The position numbers were made by a program, and so were the translations under genes. From positions 1 through 40,034 of IMG/VR virus record IMGVR_UViG_3300028800_000184: 40,034 bases of DNA, one strand, 5' to 3'. Below, piece by piece: positions 20,271 through 29,625 of this stretch (the stretch's first letter is position 1; every line of letters starts with the position of its first letter). Below the pieces are notes generated by a model. That model made no database searches. It was not told the origin of the DNA and saw only the letters and a list, made by a program, of their open reading frames with translations. Source of the stretch: a virus.

Positions 20271-20687
20271 ATGAAGTTGAAAATTCAGCCCTCGGAATGT
20301 GATTGTGAAAAATGCTCAAGCATGTGTCATTCTCCTTGTTGTGGGACTCCTGAAGATATGGACAAACTTATGGATGCTGGCTATGGAGATAGGCTTATGT
20401 ATGATGATTGGCCTGATGGAGAAACGATGTTAAAACCAGCTTTAAAAGGATATGGAGGCGAAAGAGCGCCATGGGAGGTTTCCAGTTTAATGGGATGCAC
20501 TTTTTGGAAAAAAGGAAAATGTGAACTGCATTCTTTAGGGTTAAAACCATCTTTAGGAAAATTAGCCATACATGATCAACCACAGGAAGAAAAAACTGAA
20601 ATTTGTGAATTTATTGAAGAATCTTGGAAAAAGAAAAAGGCTAAAAAAACTTTAGAAAGATGGAAAAGAGAATATGCAAGTAATTGA
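20271..20687 (+). CDS. YkgJ-like Cys-cluster protein, 138 aa
   Basis: The N-terminus has CDCEKCSSMCHSPCCGTPED, and later come GCTFWKKGKCELHSLGLKPS and a further Cys in EICEF, the pattern of YkgJ-type cysteine-cluster proteins thought to bind zinc or an iron-sulfur cluster. The C-terminal tail is Lys-rich. It precedes rtcB with a 14-base overlap, so the two are probably translated together. Its substrate is unknown. Confidence 0.65.
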   Translation: MKLKIQPSECDCEKCSSMCHSPCCGTPEDMDKLMDAGYGDRLMYDDWPDGETMLKPALKGYGGERAPWEVSSLMGCTFWKKGKCELHSLGLKPSLGKLAIHDQPQEEKTEICEFIEESWKKKKAKKTLERWKREYASN

Positions 20688-21852
20688 TGGAATCCCAGTC
20701 TGGGGTGATCCTCTCCCTGAAGCTGTAGCACAAATGAAGGAGGCAGTGAAATATGATGCGATTTACGGTGCCCTTATGGCCGATCATCACCTTGGCTATT
20801 CTGTTCCTGTCGGAGGTGTTATTGCTTACGAAGGGAAAATTTGCGTTAATGGGGTGGGATTTGATATTGCTTGCGGCAATAAAGCTGTTTTGGTGGACTG
20901 TCCTGCTGACGAACTTAAAAATAACATCTATCGGACGATGAATGAAGTACAAAAACTTATCTCTTTTGGAGTTGGTAGAAAAAATAACGAGAAGGTCGAA
21001 CATAGTTTATTTTACGATGAATTGTGGAACCAAATTCCCATCCTCAGAGATCTTAAGGGTAAAGCATGTGAGCAATTGGGTACCGTTGGTTCAGGGAACC
21101 ACTACGTGGATATCTTTACGGATGAGCTTGATCGCGTTTGGATTGGCGTTCATTTTGGGAGCCGTGGTCTCGGCCATAGCATTGCAACTCACTTCATAAA
21201 AGCAGCAGGGGGAAAAGATGGAATCCACGCAATGCCAGTCATTCTTGATGAAAATTCAGACCTCGGAGCCCAGTATATTAAATGCATGGAACTCGCTGGT
21301 CGATATGCTTACGCTGGCAGAGATTGGGTTTGCGACCGCGTCGCTAAAATACTACGAGCAAACGTGGTACAGTCAATTCACAATCACCATAACTTTGCAT
21401 GGCGAGAAAACCATTTTGGTAAGGATCTCTGGGTCATTCGAAAAGGGGCTACCCCTGCATTTCCTGGCCAAAGAGGCTTTGTTGGGGGTTCTATGGGAGA
21501 TATTTCCGTCATACTTGAGGGAATCGAATCGGCTGATAGCGCAACGACTTTATATTCGACAGTCCATGGAGCAGGACGTTCAATGGGAAGAATACAAGCC
21601 AAAGGAAAAAGATGCCGAAAAACAGGAAAGCAACTTACCGAAGGACTTGTCAAACGAGAAGATCATGATGCCTGGATCAAACATATTGGAGTTGAGTTAC
21701 GAGGGGGGGACCTCGATGAGAGTCCCTTCGCCTATAAAAGAATTGAACAAGTGTTGGAAGCACATTGTGGAACGATAAAAATATTGCATACATTAAAGCC
21801 GATTGGTGTTTGCATGGCAGATGAAAGGGAATACGATCCATGGCGCGATTAG
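20674..21852 (+). CDS. rtcB: RtcB RNA ligase, 392 aa
   Basis: RtcB joins RNA 2',3'-cyclic-phosphate or 3'-phosphate ends to 5'-OH ends with GTP and Mn2+. All hallmark residues are visible: Asp64 and Cys67 in VGFDIACGN, Asn142-His143 in GSGNHYVDI, His160 in VHFGSRGLGH, His238/239 in SIHNHHNFA, RKGATPAFPGQRGFVGGSMG, and the guanylylated His298 in TVHGAGRSMGR. The length fits bacterial RtcB. In phage it could repair tRNAs cut by host defence nucleases. Here it might also join RNA ends around the terL hairpin (speculative). It overlaps both neighbours by 13-14 bases. Confidence 0.95.
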   Translation: MQVIDGIPVWGDPLPEAVAQMKEAVKYDAIYGALMADHHLGYSVPVGGVIAYEGKICVNGVGFDIACGNKAVLVDCPADELKNNIYRTMNEVQKLISFGVGRKNNEKVEHSLFYDELWNQIPILRDLKGKACEQLGTVGSGNHYVDIFTDELDRVWIGVHFGSRGLGHSIATHFIKAAGGKDGIHAMPVILDENSDLGAQYIKCMELAGRYAYAGRDWVCDRVAKILRANVVQSIHNHHNFAWRENHFGKDLWVIRKGATPAFPGQRGFVGGSMGDISVILEGIESADSATTLYSTVHGAGRSMGRIQAKGKRCRKTGKQLTEGLVKREDHDAWIKHIGVELRGGDLDESPFAYKRIEQVLEAHCGTIKILHTLKPIGVCMADEREYDPWRD

Positions 21853-22277
21853 GATTTAATCCCCTGAATACAATACCGAGAGATATTGTAGCAAAAAAAG
21901 TGGTATTTGATGAAGGCGATCATTATGATCCTAAAATCAAATCAAACACCCATTGCTATAGCACGCTACCATTACCATTTTGGAAAACAAAAGACCTTCC
22001 CTTGAAGGTTAGAAACGATCCTCTATTTGAGGATTTGACAGGAGCTACATTTGGTAATTTTACCGTGATGGGATTGCTCAAAGGGTTCAAATATGACAAA
22101 TGGGTTCTTAGATGTTCATGCGGAGCCTATGAAGTTCGAAGGACAAAGACTCTTCGCAAGATAACCGGAAAGATTGATGAAACTCGATGTCAGAGCTGCT
22201 TGGATGGTGAGAGACTGAGGCATCGAGAATATTACAAAAAGCATGGTATTTATCCCTGGCAAAAGAAAAACAAATGA
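21840..22277 (+). CDS. Zinc-ribbon protein of unknown role, 145 aa
   Basis: The core DLTGATFGNFTVMGLLKG, then WVLRCSCGAYEVRRT and RCQSCLDGERLRHREYY matches a zinc-ribbon domain common in phage DNA-binding proteins (LTG-x2-FG-x-LTV, then C-x-C-G and C-x2-C). Residues 1-60 are unique and polar. It overlaps the 3' end of rtcB. A nucleic-acid-binding role is probable, and a function tied to RtcB is conceivable from position alone. Confidence 0.6.
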   Translation: MARLGFNPLNTIPRDIVAKKVVFDEGDHYDPKIKSNTHCYSTLPLPFWKTKDLPLKVRNDPLFEDLTGATFGNFTVMGLLKGFKYDKWVLRCSCGAYEVRRTKTLRKITGKIDETRCQSCLDGERLRHREYYKKHGIYPWQKKNK

Positions 22278-22447
22278 TTATCGAACTTACGAATGAAGAA
22301 GCAGAATTTTTAGAAAGAATGGTAAAAAGAGCTGTAGTTTTCTCTGAAATGAGAGAAGATGCTTTTCAGAGATTAAAAGACTCAGATTACCAAAAAGCAA
22401 AAAGACTTTTAGATAAATTTATTATAGAGAGAATGAAAATAAAATGA
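22274..22447 (+). CDS. Small helical protein, 57 aa
   Basis: This frame begins with an ATGA overlap with the preceding gene and ends with another ATGA overlap to a tiny membrane peptide. The product is acidic then basic helix (ELTNEEAEFLERMVKRAVVF, SDYQKAKRLLDKFIIERMK). Its codon usage and tight packing look genuine; I know no family. Confidence 0.55.
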   Translation: MIIELTNEEAEFLERMVKRAVVFSEMREDAFQRLKDSDYQKAKRLLDKFIIERMKIK

Positions 22448-22524
22448 TTATGTTTTTAGCATTTATTGGTTTAGGATTTTTTGGAATGTTTATTCTGGCT
22501 CAGCTTGATCTTCTTCCTTGGTGA
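22444..22524 (+). CDS. Tiny single-span membrane peptide, 26 aa
   Basis: The ATGA-coupled frame encodes MIMFLAFIGLGFFGMFILAQ plus six residues, nearly all a membrane span. It overlaps the 3' end of the convergent ejection-protein gene by 35 bases. Phages do encode peptides of this kind, but chance is possible at this length. Confidence 0.35.
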   Translation: MIMFLAFIGLGFFGMFILAQLDLLPW

Positions 22525-24394
22525 GTCTATTTTCGAGATTACTAATTAACAAACTCATTGGAATCCATTTTTCTTGAGAAGCGTTCTTCAAAATATTTAA
22601 AGTGATATTTTGATACCAAGGATCTGTAAGTAATTTTGTTGCAAATTTTCCGGCTACTTCACTACCTAAAATTAATCCTAGTGATTTAAAATTCAATGTT
22701 CCAACAGCTTTTCCCAATTCCCATAATTTCATTGAACCAAAAATTTGTTTTGCCTGATCTCCTGATATCTTTTTATCTAAATTCTTAATGTTTTTTCCGG
22801 TATCAGATATCAACTTTAGATTGGAAGCCTTGTCTTTACCTAAACCATTAACTAAAACTTCAAAATTCTTATTGTTTTCAAGAGATTTAGAAAGTTTAGT
22901 GAAATTTAATCCTTCTTCAGTGGAGGATTTTTTTATTAAATTAGAAACTTCTTCAGCTTTGAGATATTTCATCCATGACTTATTAGCTTCTTCAAGTTGA
23001 TTTGCCAATTTTATTCCATCGCTGCCTTGTTTTTGAAGAGCCTTTTTGACAGAATCTTTAACCTTTGAAAAAACAAATTCTCTTTGTTTTGGATTATCCC
23101 ATTGTCCAATCGCATTCAAACCTTTATAGAATTTTAAATAATAATCTCCTGTTGCAGGCGCCACTTTTTTAGCTTTGACTGAAGGGGTTCCAGGATGTGT
23201 AAGGGGCTTACCAAATTCATCTAAAATGTTAGATTTTGAAGGGGGAATAGCAGCCCTACCACCCTTAAATTTAGGTCTTGCTGATTCTATTGCTGTTTTT
23301 AAAAATGAAATAACAGACTTTTCTTGAGGAGTTTGAGCTAAAGTTTTTTCTAGTCCTTTGACCACCGTATTTAAATCGGAAGCAAAATCCGCAGTAATAG
23401 ATACTGGTATAGTTTTTGCTGTTTTTTCTAAGTTATCAAATATTTCAGAAGAAATATTTTTAAATGCATCGGGCCCTTCAGTAGTAATACCTTTAAAAGA
23501 AGATTCTAAAATTTTATCAAAGTTTTTTTGAACATTTTGTTCAGCATTTAAAAAAGCTTTTTTTGAAGCTTCTGTTTGTTTAGAAACTTTTTTTAAGATG
23601 TTTTTTTCTTCCAGAGCATTTTTTGCTAACGTAATATCTTGTTGAGAAAATCCAGATTTAGTAAGATTTTCTATTGTTTTTTGAATTTCTTTACTTTTTG
23701 AAGTAATTGGCACATTGGTTTTAGGAGATGCTTTTACAGCAGCAATAATTTCAGCTGCAGCTTGCATCCACGGGGGAGCACCGAGTTCTTCCAACGTTTG
23801 ACCGGCAAGCCCAGCTGCAATTGGCGAATTTATGCTTCCGCCTCCAAAGCTTAAGCTTGCTCCTCCAAATCTACCTATCCTTTTTGCATACCTACCGGCT
23901 GCCGTCTTTGGCTCTGAAACAAGACCTGTTTGCTTACCAAACTCCTCTACATCTTGAGATGATGGTAATCGTAGAAATGAGGATTCATCGGTATCGGATA
24001 ATTGCTTTATGTCATTCAGGGATAATTTTTCCCCTTTGTTAACCTTTCCTAATATATCAGCTTCGCGATCATATTTAGCTTTATCCATAGGAAGCATTTC
24101 TTTGCCTTGTAGGCCAAGCAAATCAAAGATATCGCCGTAACTGCCAAGAGCCCCAATTCCTACGCCCTGGGCACCTTGCTGTGCGAAATCTGTAGCATAG
24201 TCACCGAATCCTAATTCTTCGTCTTTTTGGGGAGAATTGAAATATCCTAAGACTTCTTCAGGAGAATATCCAGCTTCTTGAGCCTTCATCATCTTTTGTT
24301 CAAATTCAGGGTCTTTAGCAGCAAGATGATCCATGATTTCTTGATCGGAATATCCAGCTTGTTTTGCCCTTTGATATTTCTCTTGATCGCTCAT
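22490..24394 (-). CDS. Putative DNA-ejection / internal virion protein, 634 aa
   Basis: The N-terminus carries two copies of a short helical motif (KQAGYSDQEIMDHLAA and QEAGYSPEEVLGYFNS). A Gly-rich, membrane-active-looking segment follows (GAQGVGIGALGSYGDIFDLL; GRFGGASLSFGGGSINSPIA), then a long Lys-rich helical body to the end. Size, helicity, Gly/Ala segments and position last in the virion block fit a P22 gp16/gp20-type ejection protein. No catalytic motif is visible. Its start overlaps the stop of the next ejection-protein gene. Confidence 0.55.
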   Translation of the reverse strand: MSDQEKYQRAKQAGYSDQEIMDHLAAKDPEFEQKMMKAQEAGYSPEEVLGYFNSPQKDEELGFGDYATDFAQQGAQGVGIGALGSYGDIFDLLGLQGKEMLPMDKAKYDREADILGKVNKGEKLSLNDIKQLSDTDESSFLRLPSSQDVEEFGKQTGLVSEPKTAAGRYAKRIGRFGGASLSFGGGSINSPIAAGLAGQTLEELGAPPWMQAAAEIIAAVKASPKTNVPITSKSKEIQKTIENLTKSGFSQQDITLAKNALEEKNILKKVSKQTEASKKAFLNAEQNVQKNFDKILESSFKGITTEGPDAFKNISSEIFDNLEKTAKTIPVSITADFASDLNTVVKGLEKTLAQTPQEKSVISFLKTAIESARPKFKGGRAAIPPSKSNILDEFGKPLTHPGTPSVKAKKVAPATGDYYLKFYKGLNAIGQWDNPKQREFVFSKVKDSVKKALQKQGSDGIKLANQLEEANKSWMKYLKAEEVSNLIKKSSTEEGLNFTKLSKSLENNKNFEVLVNGLGKDKASNLKLISDTGKNIKNLDKKISGDQAKQIFGSMKLWELGKAVGTLNFKSLGLILGSEVAGKFATKLLTDPWYQNITLNILKNASQEKWIPMSLLISNLENRLTKEEDQAEPE

Positions 24395-25659
24395 TGAAAA
24401 ATCTCATCTAAGGACGGTCTTTCGTTTTTACTAGATTCCTGTTGAATCATTGATCTTGCGTGCATGTTGACTTGCTGCAATTGATTTTCTAGTTGATCTT
24501 TCAGTCTACGATAATTTTCCGTCGCATACTTTTTAATTAAAACCGGATCAGCTCCAGATCCATAATGCTCGACGGCAGCTTTGTAGGTCTCATCTTTTAG
24601 ATACGCAATTCGATTTCCTAAAGCAAGTTGCTGAGCAATAAGGCGTCGACCTTCAGGGCTGTTGGCCAGCGTAGGAAAACCCTGCTTAAATTGATCTAAG
24701 TCAAAGTTTGTAACACGGCCGGGGAAAAAGTCTTTTGCTCGTCTTGCCATACGCGCAATTGTTTTTACATAATCTTGAGTTTCGGGCGTTGCTAAAGCCC
24801 TAACACGTAAATCACCAGTATCCCAATCAACATTCCATTTTTGGACGCCAGTTGGCAATGCACCAGGAATTTCATTTAATTCTTGCAAGTGCTTAACTTC
24901 GCGATATTCATCATCTAAAGCATTCAGACGGTCAACAGTTTCGTTATAAAGCGGAGTATTTGTTTTTTCACGGTATTCATTTTGCTTAACAATATCGGCT
25001 GGCGTCATGCCTTCAGGCTCCGGCAGATCGGGAAAGTCCAGGTTAAGAGCTCCTAAGTTTGTCCCAGGAATATCAATATTTGGTTTAACTTGCTCCCTGG
25101 TCTGGCCTTCTCCGCCAATCCCCTTACCGGATTTTGATCGTCTGATTAAATCATTGACATTCTTGATTACATCACTTTGACCACCTACAGGAGCATTTTC
25201 CATTTGATTTTGCCAGATTTTCGCCGTTTCTTCAGGGTATTTTGCCTTGATTAATGAATCATATACACTTTTTCCCGCTTCTCTTTTTTTTAACAGTTCC
25301 AAGACTTTTAACTGATTTTGAGGAGTAAGATGTTTAAGGTCTTTGGGCGAAACTTTTTCACCATTAACGACGCGACTAAGAACTTCTTGTTCCGCTTCAT
25401 TCTTTTCCAGCTGTTCAATTTCCATGCGCTGTTTAAAGATTTCCTGGCCTTTTTCTCCATAGGGACTAAGTGCTTCTCTAATAGCTTCTAGCTTTTTAGA
25501 TTGCGGAGCCCCTTCAAGAGCTTTGTCATGCATGACGCTTTCCAAGCTTCTATTAGCAAAGAAGGTGTTTAATCCATTGCCAATGCCTTGTCCTAAGCTC
25601 ATGCCAAGCATATCTGATAATCTACCTTGAGGATTTCCTGTTTCAATGATTTGAACCAT
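24391..25659 (-). CDS. Putative DNA-ejection protein, 422 aa
   Basis: Gly-rich N-terminus (LGMSLGQGIGNGLNTFFANR), then a long charged helical region, a proline-rich linker (FPDLPEPEGMTPADIVKQNE) and a C-terminal helical domain (LKDQLENQLQQVNMHARSMI). I know no specific family. It overlaps its neighbours by 4 and 1 bases and sits in the middle of three genes of this type, as the ejection genes of P22-like phages do. Confidence 0.5.
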   Translation of the reverse strand: MVQIIETGNPQGRLSDMLGMSLGQGIGNGLNTFFANRSLESVMHDKALEGAPQSKKLEAIREALSPYGEKGQEIFKQRMEIEQLEKNEAEQEVLSRVVNGEKVSPKDLKHLTPQNQLKVLELLKKREAGKSVYDSLIKAKYPEETAKIWQNQMENAPVGGQSDVIKNVNDLIRRSKSGKGIGGEGQTREQVKPNIDIPGTNLGALNLDFPDLPEPEGMTPADIVKQNEYREKTNTPLYNETVDRLNALDDEYREVKHLQELNEIPGALPTGVQKWNVDWDTGDLRVRALATPETQDYVKTIARMARRAKDFFPGRVTNFDLDQFKQGFPTLANSPEGRRLIAQQLALGNRIAYLKDETYKAAVEHYGSGADPVLIKKYATENYRRLKDQLENQLQQVNMHARSMIQQESSKNERPSLDEIFQ

Positions 25660-26243
25660 TAGGATATTCCTCCACCCTTAGGACTTTTAAAGAGGCTGTT
25701 GATACCAGAAGCTATGTTATTGCCTAATACTGAACTGACAGGATTCATAACACCTGAAAGAAGATTATTCAAAAACCCTCCATTGCCTTCTTGCTTATTA
25801 TAGGCAAATGGTTGGTAATTAAGTCCAAGCTGAGAAAGATTTGAAAAGTTTCCAGATTGACGATTAGCAGATTGGTTTTGCAGATCAGTAAAGAGCTTAG
25901 CAAGATTTGCCTGTAGGCCGGCCGTAGCCCCGCCGATAGCTTGCCCAAAACCACTGGATGACAAAGCACCACCACCGGCATATCTTTCCGCAATCATAGG
26001 CAAAATTTGCTCTTCAAATTCCTGTAGATAAGGAGCAGAGAATTGATTGAAAGCTTCAGGGCCATTGCCAAGAATGTTTTGGTCAAATTGATTGGCTAAA
26101 TCAAAACCTCCTCCTTCTTGGAGCATACCTTGAAGCCATTGAATAAGATCCTGACCGCCAAACTGCGTTTGTGCTTCTGTGCCGGTCGCAACTTTTTTTA
26201 ACTTGTCTTTGCTTCCAAAGAGCCACTCGCTGAATTTTGGCAT
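25659..26243 (-). CDS. Putative small ejection protein, 194 aa
   Basis: Gly/Ser/Asn-rich with hydrophobic stretches: FGQAIGGATAGLQANLAKLF, then NNLLSGVMNPVSSVLGNNIA. The N-terminus MPKFSEWLFGSKDKLKK is like those of small internal proteins that leave the capsid first (P22 gp7 type). Position upstream of the two larger ejection proteins supports this, but family membership is not certain. Confidence 0.5.
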   Translation of the reverse strand: MPKFSEWLFGSKDKLKKVATGTEAQTQFGGQDLIQWLQGMLQEGGGFDLANQFDQNILGNGPEAFNQFSAPYLQEFEEQILPMIAERYAGGGALSSSGFGQAIGGATAGLQANLAKLFTDLQNQSANRQSGNFSNLSQLGLNYQPFAYNKQEGNGGFLNNLLSGVMNPVSSVLGNNIASGINSLFKSPKGGGIS

Positions 26244-26250
26244 AATGCAC

Positions 26251-26754
26251 CTAGTTTTTTAAATATTCTAAAACCCATACACACCAGGTCAGGGCGTTAC
26301 CTGAATTGTTTTGTATAATTATAGTATTTGTCGAGTTGTTATATCTAACATAAATAGAAGGATCATTTAGAAAATAAGAGAGACCACTTGTATCTATAGC
26401 CCCTCCAAAGCCTTGAACAGGATAGAGATAGCCATTAATTTTTGTTGGCTGCGTTGAAGAGGAAAGCACTATGCTTGTGCTTCCTATAGGTATATTTCCA
26501 CCATGCAAGGAAACCAAATCGGCGGTAATTCTATAGCCATTTCTGTTTTGTTGGGGATTGCCCAATTGAAACCACTGCTCAAAAGAAGCGTTTTCTTGTA
26601 GGAGAAAAAGACCACTTTCCTTTGTATTTACTGCATTTGCTACCCTACGAAGGTAAAGCAAAAGAATATTCTGAAAGTCCTTGTCGTCAGGATTGACATC
26701 TAAAGAAATTGGAAGCTGATTAGTGTTTAAAGAGCTGTCGCTAGAAAAAGTCAT
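26251..26754 (-). CDS. Hypothetical virion-block protein, 167 aa
   Basis: Beta-rich, with NGYRITADLVSLHGGNIPIG, then NGYLYPVQGFGGAIDTSGLS and a C-terminal strand series (SIYVRYNNSTNTIIIQNNSG). It could be a small tail or baseplate component. It lies between the ejection genes and the large hub gene in the same direction. I do not recognise a family. Confidence 0.6.
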   Translation of the reverse strand: MTFSSDSSLNTNQLPISLDVNPDDKDFQNILLLYLRRVANAVNTKESGLFLLQENASFEQWFQLGNPQQNRNGYRITADLVSLHGGNIPIGSTSIVLSSSTQPTKINGYLYPVQGFGGAIDTSGLSYFLNDPSIYVRYNNSTNTIIIQNNSGNALTWCVWVLEYLKN

Positions 26755-26769
26755 AGGTATCTATTTTTG

Positions 26770-29625
26770 TTAATTGATTAGACGCCCACCCTCTCTAAAC
26801 CAAATGTTCATTGCATTGAGCTCCATGGGCGTTTGATGGGTAGCTAATTGATTCATTAAGTTATCATCATAGGTTAGCCCTATGCGCAGATATTGACCAA
26901 ATTGTGTACTATAGAAACGGTACCAGGCATATTCCGAACCAGGAATATAGGTTTGTCCATTGACAGCTGATGTATTCCAAATGCCTCCAGAGGTATAGGT
27001 GCTAAATCCTGTTGAGTTCGTATTATCTAAAGTGAAGTTATTTGAATCAACCACTGTTATGGAATATATCGCCGCATTTAGCTGCGTCATACCCTTAACA
27101 TTGCCAATATAGATTAATGTGCTAGTGATTAAACTATGATCGGGGCTTGTAATTTGACAAGGATTGGCCTTCGTAGCACCCGTGATAAAACCACAATTTT
27201 GTGAAGAATTGATAAGTTCTTGATTACTACTGATAAGATTTGCTTGCTCACCAAGATAAGAATTTACAAAAAGCTGTATTGTCGTCGCGGCAATGGCTGG
27301 AGAAGCAATATTTGCATCCATTTGGAAGTCAATATATGAAAGCTTGAATTGTTTACCTTGGCTCTGGAATGGGTTAAAGTCTTTTCCTCTAATATTCATC
27401 TTAGGAAATAATGTAACGCGGCCCCCTCCAATATAGGTGGAAGACGATGAAATGTTAACGGCATTATAATTTTGAGAGGCCTGATCCCAAATGCTTAATG
27501 TTACAACATTACGATCGGCAACTGCCGGGGTTCCTGTATTAGGAATGGAAACGCTATATATTACATTGTTCAGGCCGGGATCGGCACCATCCCATATAGT
27601 CCCTTGAATGTAAATGATCTCGCCATTTTCTAAGTTATGATTAGGAATTGTAATCTGCGTGGGATTTGTTGAAAAGTTCACGGCGGTTATTGCCATAGTG
27701 TTCGCATATAGAGTCAGTGCAGCTTGAGGAGTTTCAGCATCGGGATTTTGATAAATATTAATAAACCCTTGCTGCGTTCCCAAGGTTACATAGTCGACAT
27801 ATTGTTGGTCGTCAACATTATCCCAGCTGACATTGCTTTCCCAAAAAGTTGTTAAGCTATCCCATGTGATACCAAATTGAAATTGAGAGGTTCCAAAGCA
27901 TGTAATGGTATCTCTAAATTTAGCCCAGGTATTATTGCGATAGTTGAAAACAAGAACGGTATTGGGATAGTTTTGTGTGGTAGAAGCACTGCTCGTGTCT
28001 ACATAGTTCCAGTAAACAAGTTCCTTCTCAAAATCTCTAATGCCATGCACAAAGTTGGGAGCGCTATTTTGTATTTCAAAGCCAAAGACTTGCTCAGGAA
28101 TTTGCTCGTCAAGACGAGTGACACCATTGGCGGCCGCTTGGATTATCCCTCTGTCGCTGACAGCCATCACTCCCTGATCGAATACAATAGCACTAAAAGG
28201 ACTAATGGCGCCAAAATCTGAAGAAATTCGTTCGAAAATAAAAGGAAGGCCATACTCTCCAATGTAACGTAATTGCCAAGTAGAATACTCAAAAAATACT
28301 ATTAAAGTATTTCTAAAAAAGGCTGCGCTGACAATTGCCTCGTTAGTAGGAGCATCAATAAAACCTCCACGACCAAAAATATCTTGACGCCACCCATTAG
28401 TCTGATCTGTCGGATCGCCAATTTGGCTAAAACGGCAGCGCGCAAAGAAATTATCAGCTCCCGTGTAGGTATCAGCTGTCGCTCCTTCCCAGGTATTCAA
28501 AGCAATAAGACGACCGTAATAAGGGATCAATATTAATGCCTGCCATAATGTCAGTGTATCTGTGACGAGAGGCTGTAAGTCTGTCCATGTCGAATTGTTG
28601 TAATACCTTATGGGATCATATGAGGATGCGGCAATGTCAATGTTATTATTTGTAACAAAGAAATATCTCAAATTCGGCGTTGAGCCTCGATAATTTGCTC
28701 CCCAGAAAAAATCTTTATCCGTTCCTGTCCAAGTAGTACCAGGAACTAATTCTGCAAATCCATTGACATATTGATAGGCGTATTTTGTATCAAAGAAGAC
28801 GGTAGAATCTATGCCAAGGGTAACAACATCTCGTTTGATAATTCCCATGACGGGCAATGCCGGATAATATACAAAGCTTGCACTAACCGAGACACCGGCT
28901 CCAGCAGTATGCGTGAGTGTTATTTCACCAGTCATGTAATTTATGGTTCCATGATTGGTAAGAGGATTTGTCTGCGCAACTAAATTACCCTGACCATCAT
29001 CTATAAAAATATTTGTACTTCCAGAAGTTGACGACCAAGTGCCTCCTGATGACCAAAGTCCCCAGCCATAAGAAGGAACGCCTAATTTAAAGCTTGTATT
29101 CGCTGGAATAACCTCAACGGTTCCAATTTCATCTCCCCACGTTGCATTTATTTCGTTTACACCCGAATTGGGGACTATGACGACTCCAGCTATTGTGACA
29201 ATGGCTCCATTGTATAGGCCTGTTAAGGTATCAGAAAAAACCTCGCAGTCCGAAGCTATCGTATAGCCTTTAACACCTGGCGAAAAAGGCCCAGCAACAA
29301 TATTTCCTGTATGTGTAACAGTATTAAAATATATCTGCACCGAACCTGCTTGTATTTCTGCATTAGGCTCTGGGGTAATTCCTGCAAGCGTATAAAGATT
29401 AAAAGTCCAAGGTGATGCGGAACTGTTACCCAGAGATTGGGCATTAAAAAAACGAGAAAGTCGCCCTATAGGAACTTCTCCATCTCGCTTTTTTACTCTA
29501 TCTCTAAAAACATAAGCATTTTGTAATTCAGAAAAAGCTTCTTCAGATAAAAGAGCAGGCTTTTTGTCTTGGGTAAGACCACCACTGGGATAACCGCCAA
29601 TTAATACCTGATGAAATCCAGTCAT
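26770..29625 (-). CDS. Tail hub / DNA-stabilisation protein candidate, 951 aa
   Basis: The N-terminus (GGYPSGGLTQDKKPALLSEE, then NAYVFRDRVKKRDGE) and the central beta-propeller-like region (FFRNTLIVFFEYSTWQLRYI, AVSDRGIIQAAANGVTRLDE) resemble gp10-type hub proteins that plug the portal of P22-like phages. It is twice the P22 size. A C-terminal insert (CQITSPDHSLITSTLIYIGN to FSTYTSGG) is a small beta domain that also occurs in the 30698-32065 protein. Assignment as hub rests on layout and order, not on a firm family match. Confidence 0.5.
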   Translation of the reverse strand: MTGFHQVLIGGYPSGGLTQDKKPALLSEEAFSELQNAYVFRDRVKKRDGEVPIGRLSRFFNAQSLGNSSASPWTFNLYTLAGITPEPNAEIQAGSVQIYFNTVTHTGNIVAGPFSPGVKGYTIASDCEVFSDTLTGLYNGAIVTIAGVVIVPNSGVNEINATWGDEIGTVEVIPANTSFKLGVPSYGWGLWSSGGTWSSTSGSTNIFIDDGQGNLVAQTNPLTNHGTINYMTGEITLTHTAGAGVSVSASFVYYPALPVMGIIKRDVVTLGIDSTVFFDTKYAYQYVNGFAELVPGTTWTGTDKDFFWGANYRGSTPNLRYFFVTNNNIDIAASSYDPIRYYNNSTWTDLQPLVTDTLTLWQALILIPYYGRLIALNTWEGATADTYTGADNFFARCRFSQIGDPTDQTNGWRQDIFGRGGFIDAPTNEAIVSAAFFRNTLIVFFEYSTWQLRYIGEYGLPFIFERISSDFGAISPFSAIVFDQGVMAVSDRGIIQAAANGVTRLDEQIPEQVFGFEIQNSAPNFVHGIRDFEKELVYWNYVDTSSASTTQNYPNTVLVFNYRNNTWAKFRDTITCFGTSQFQFGITWDSLTTFWESNVSWDNVDDQQYVDYVTLGTQQGFINIYQNPDAETPQAALTLYANTMAITAVNFSTNPTQITIPNHNLENGEIIYIQGTIWDGADPGLNNVIYSVSIPNTGTPAVADRNVVTLSIWDQASQNYNAVNISSSSTYIGGGRVTLFPKMNIRGKDFNPFQSQGKQFKLSYIDFQMDANIASPAIAATTIQLFVNSYLGEQANLISSNQELINSSQNCGFITGATKANPCQITSPDHSLITSTLIYIGNVKGMTQLNAAIYSITVVDSNNFTLDNTNSTGFSTYTSGGIWNTSAVNGQTYIPGSEYAWYRFYSTQFGQYLRIGLTYDDNLMNQLATHQTPMELNAMNIWFREGGRLIN

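Noticed and set aside
21218-21778. Plus-strand open frame of 186 codons inside rtcB
   Set aside because: Alternate frame of a fully conserved rtcB gene.
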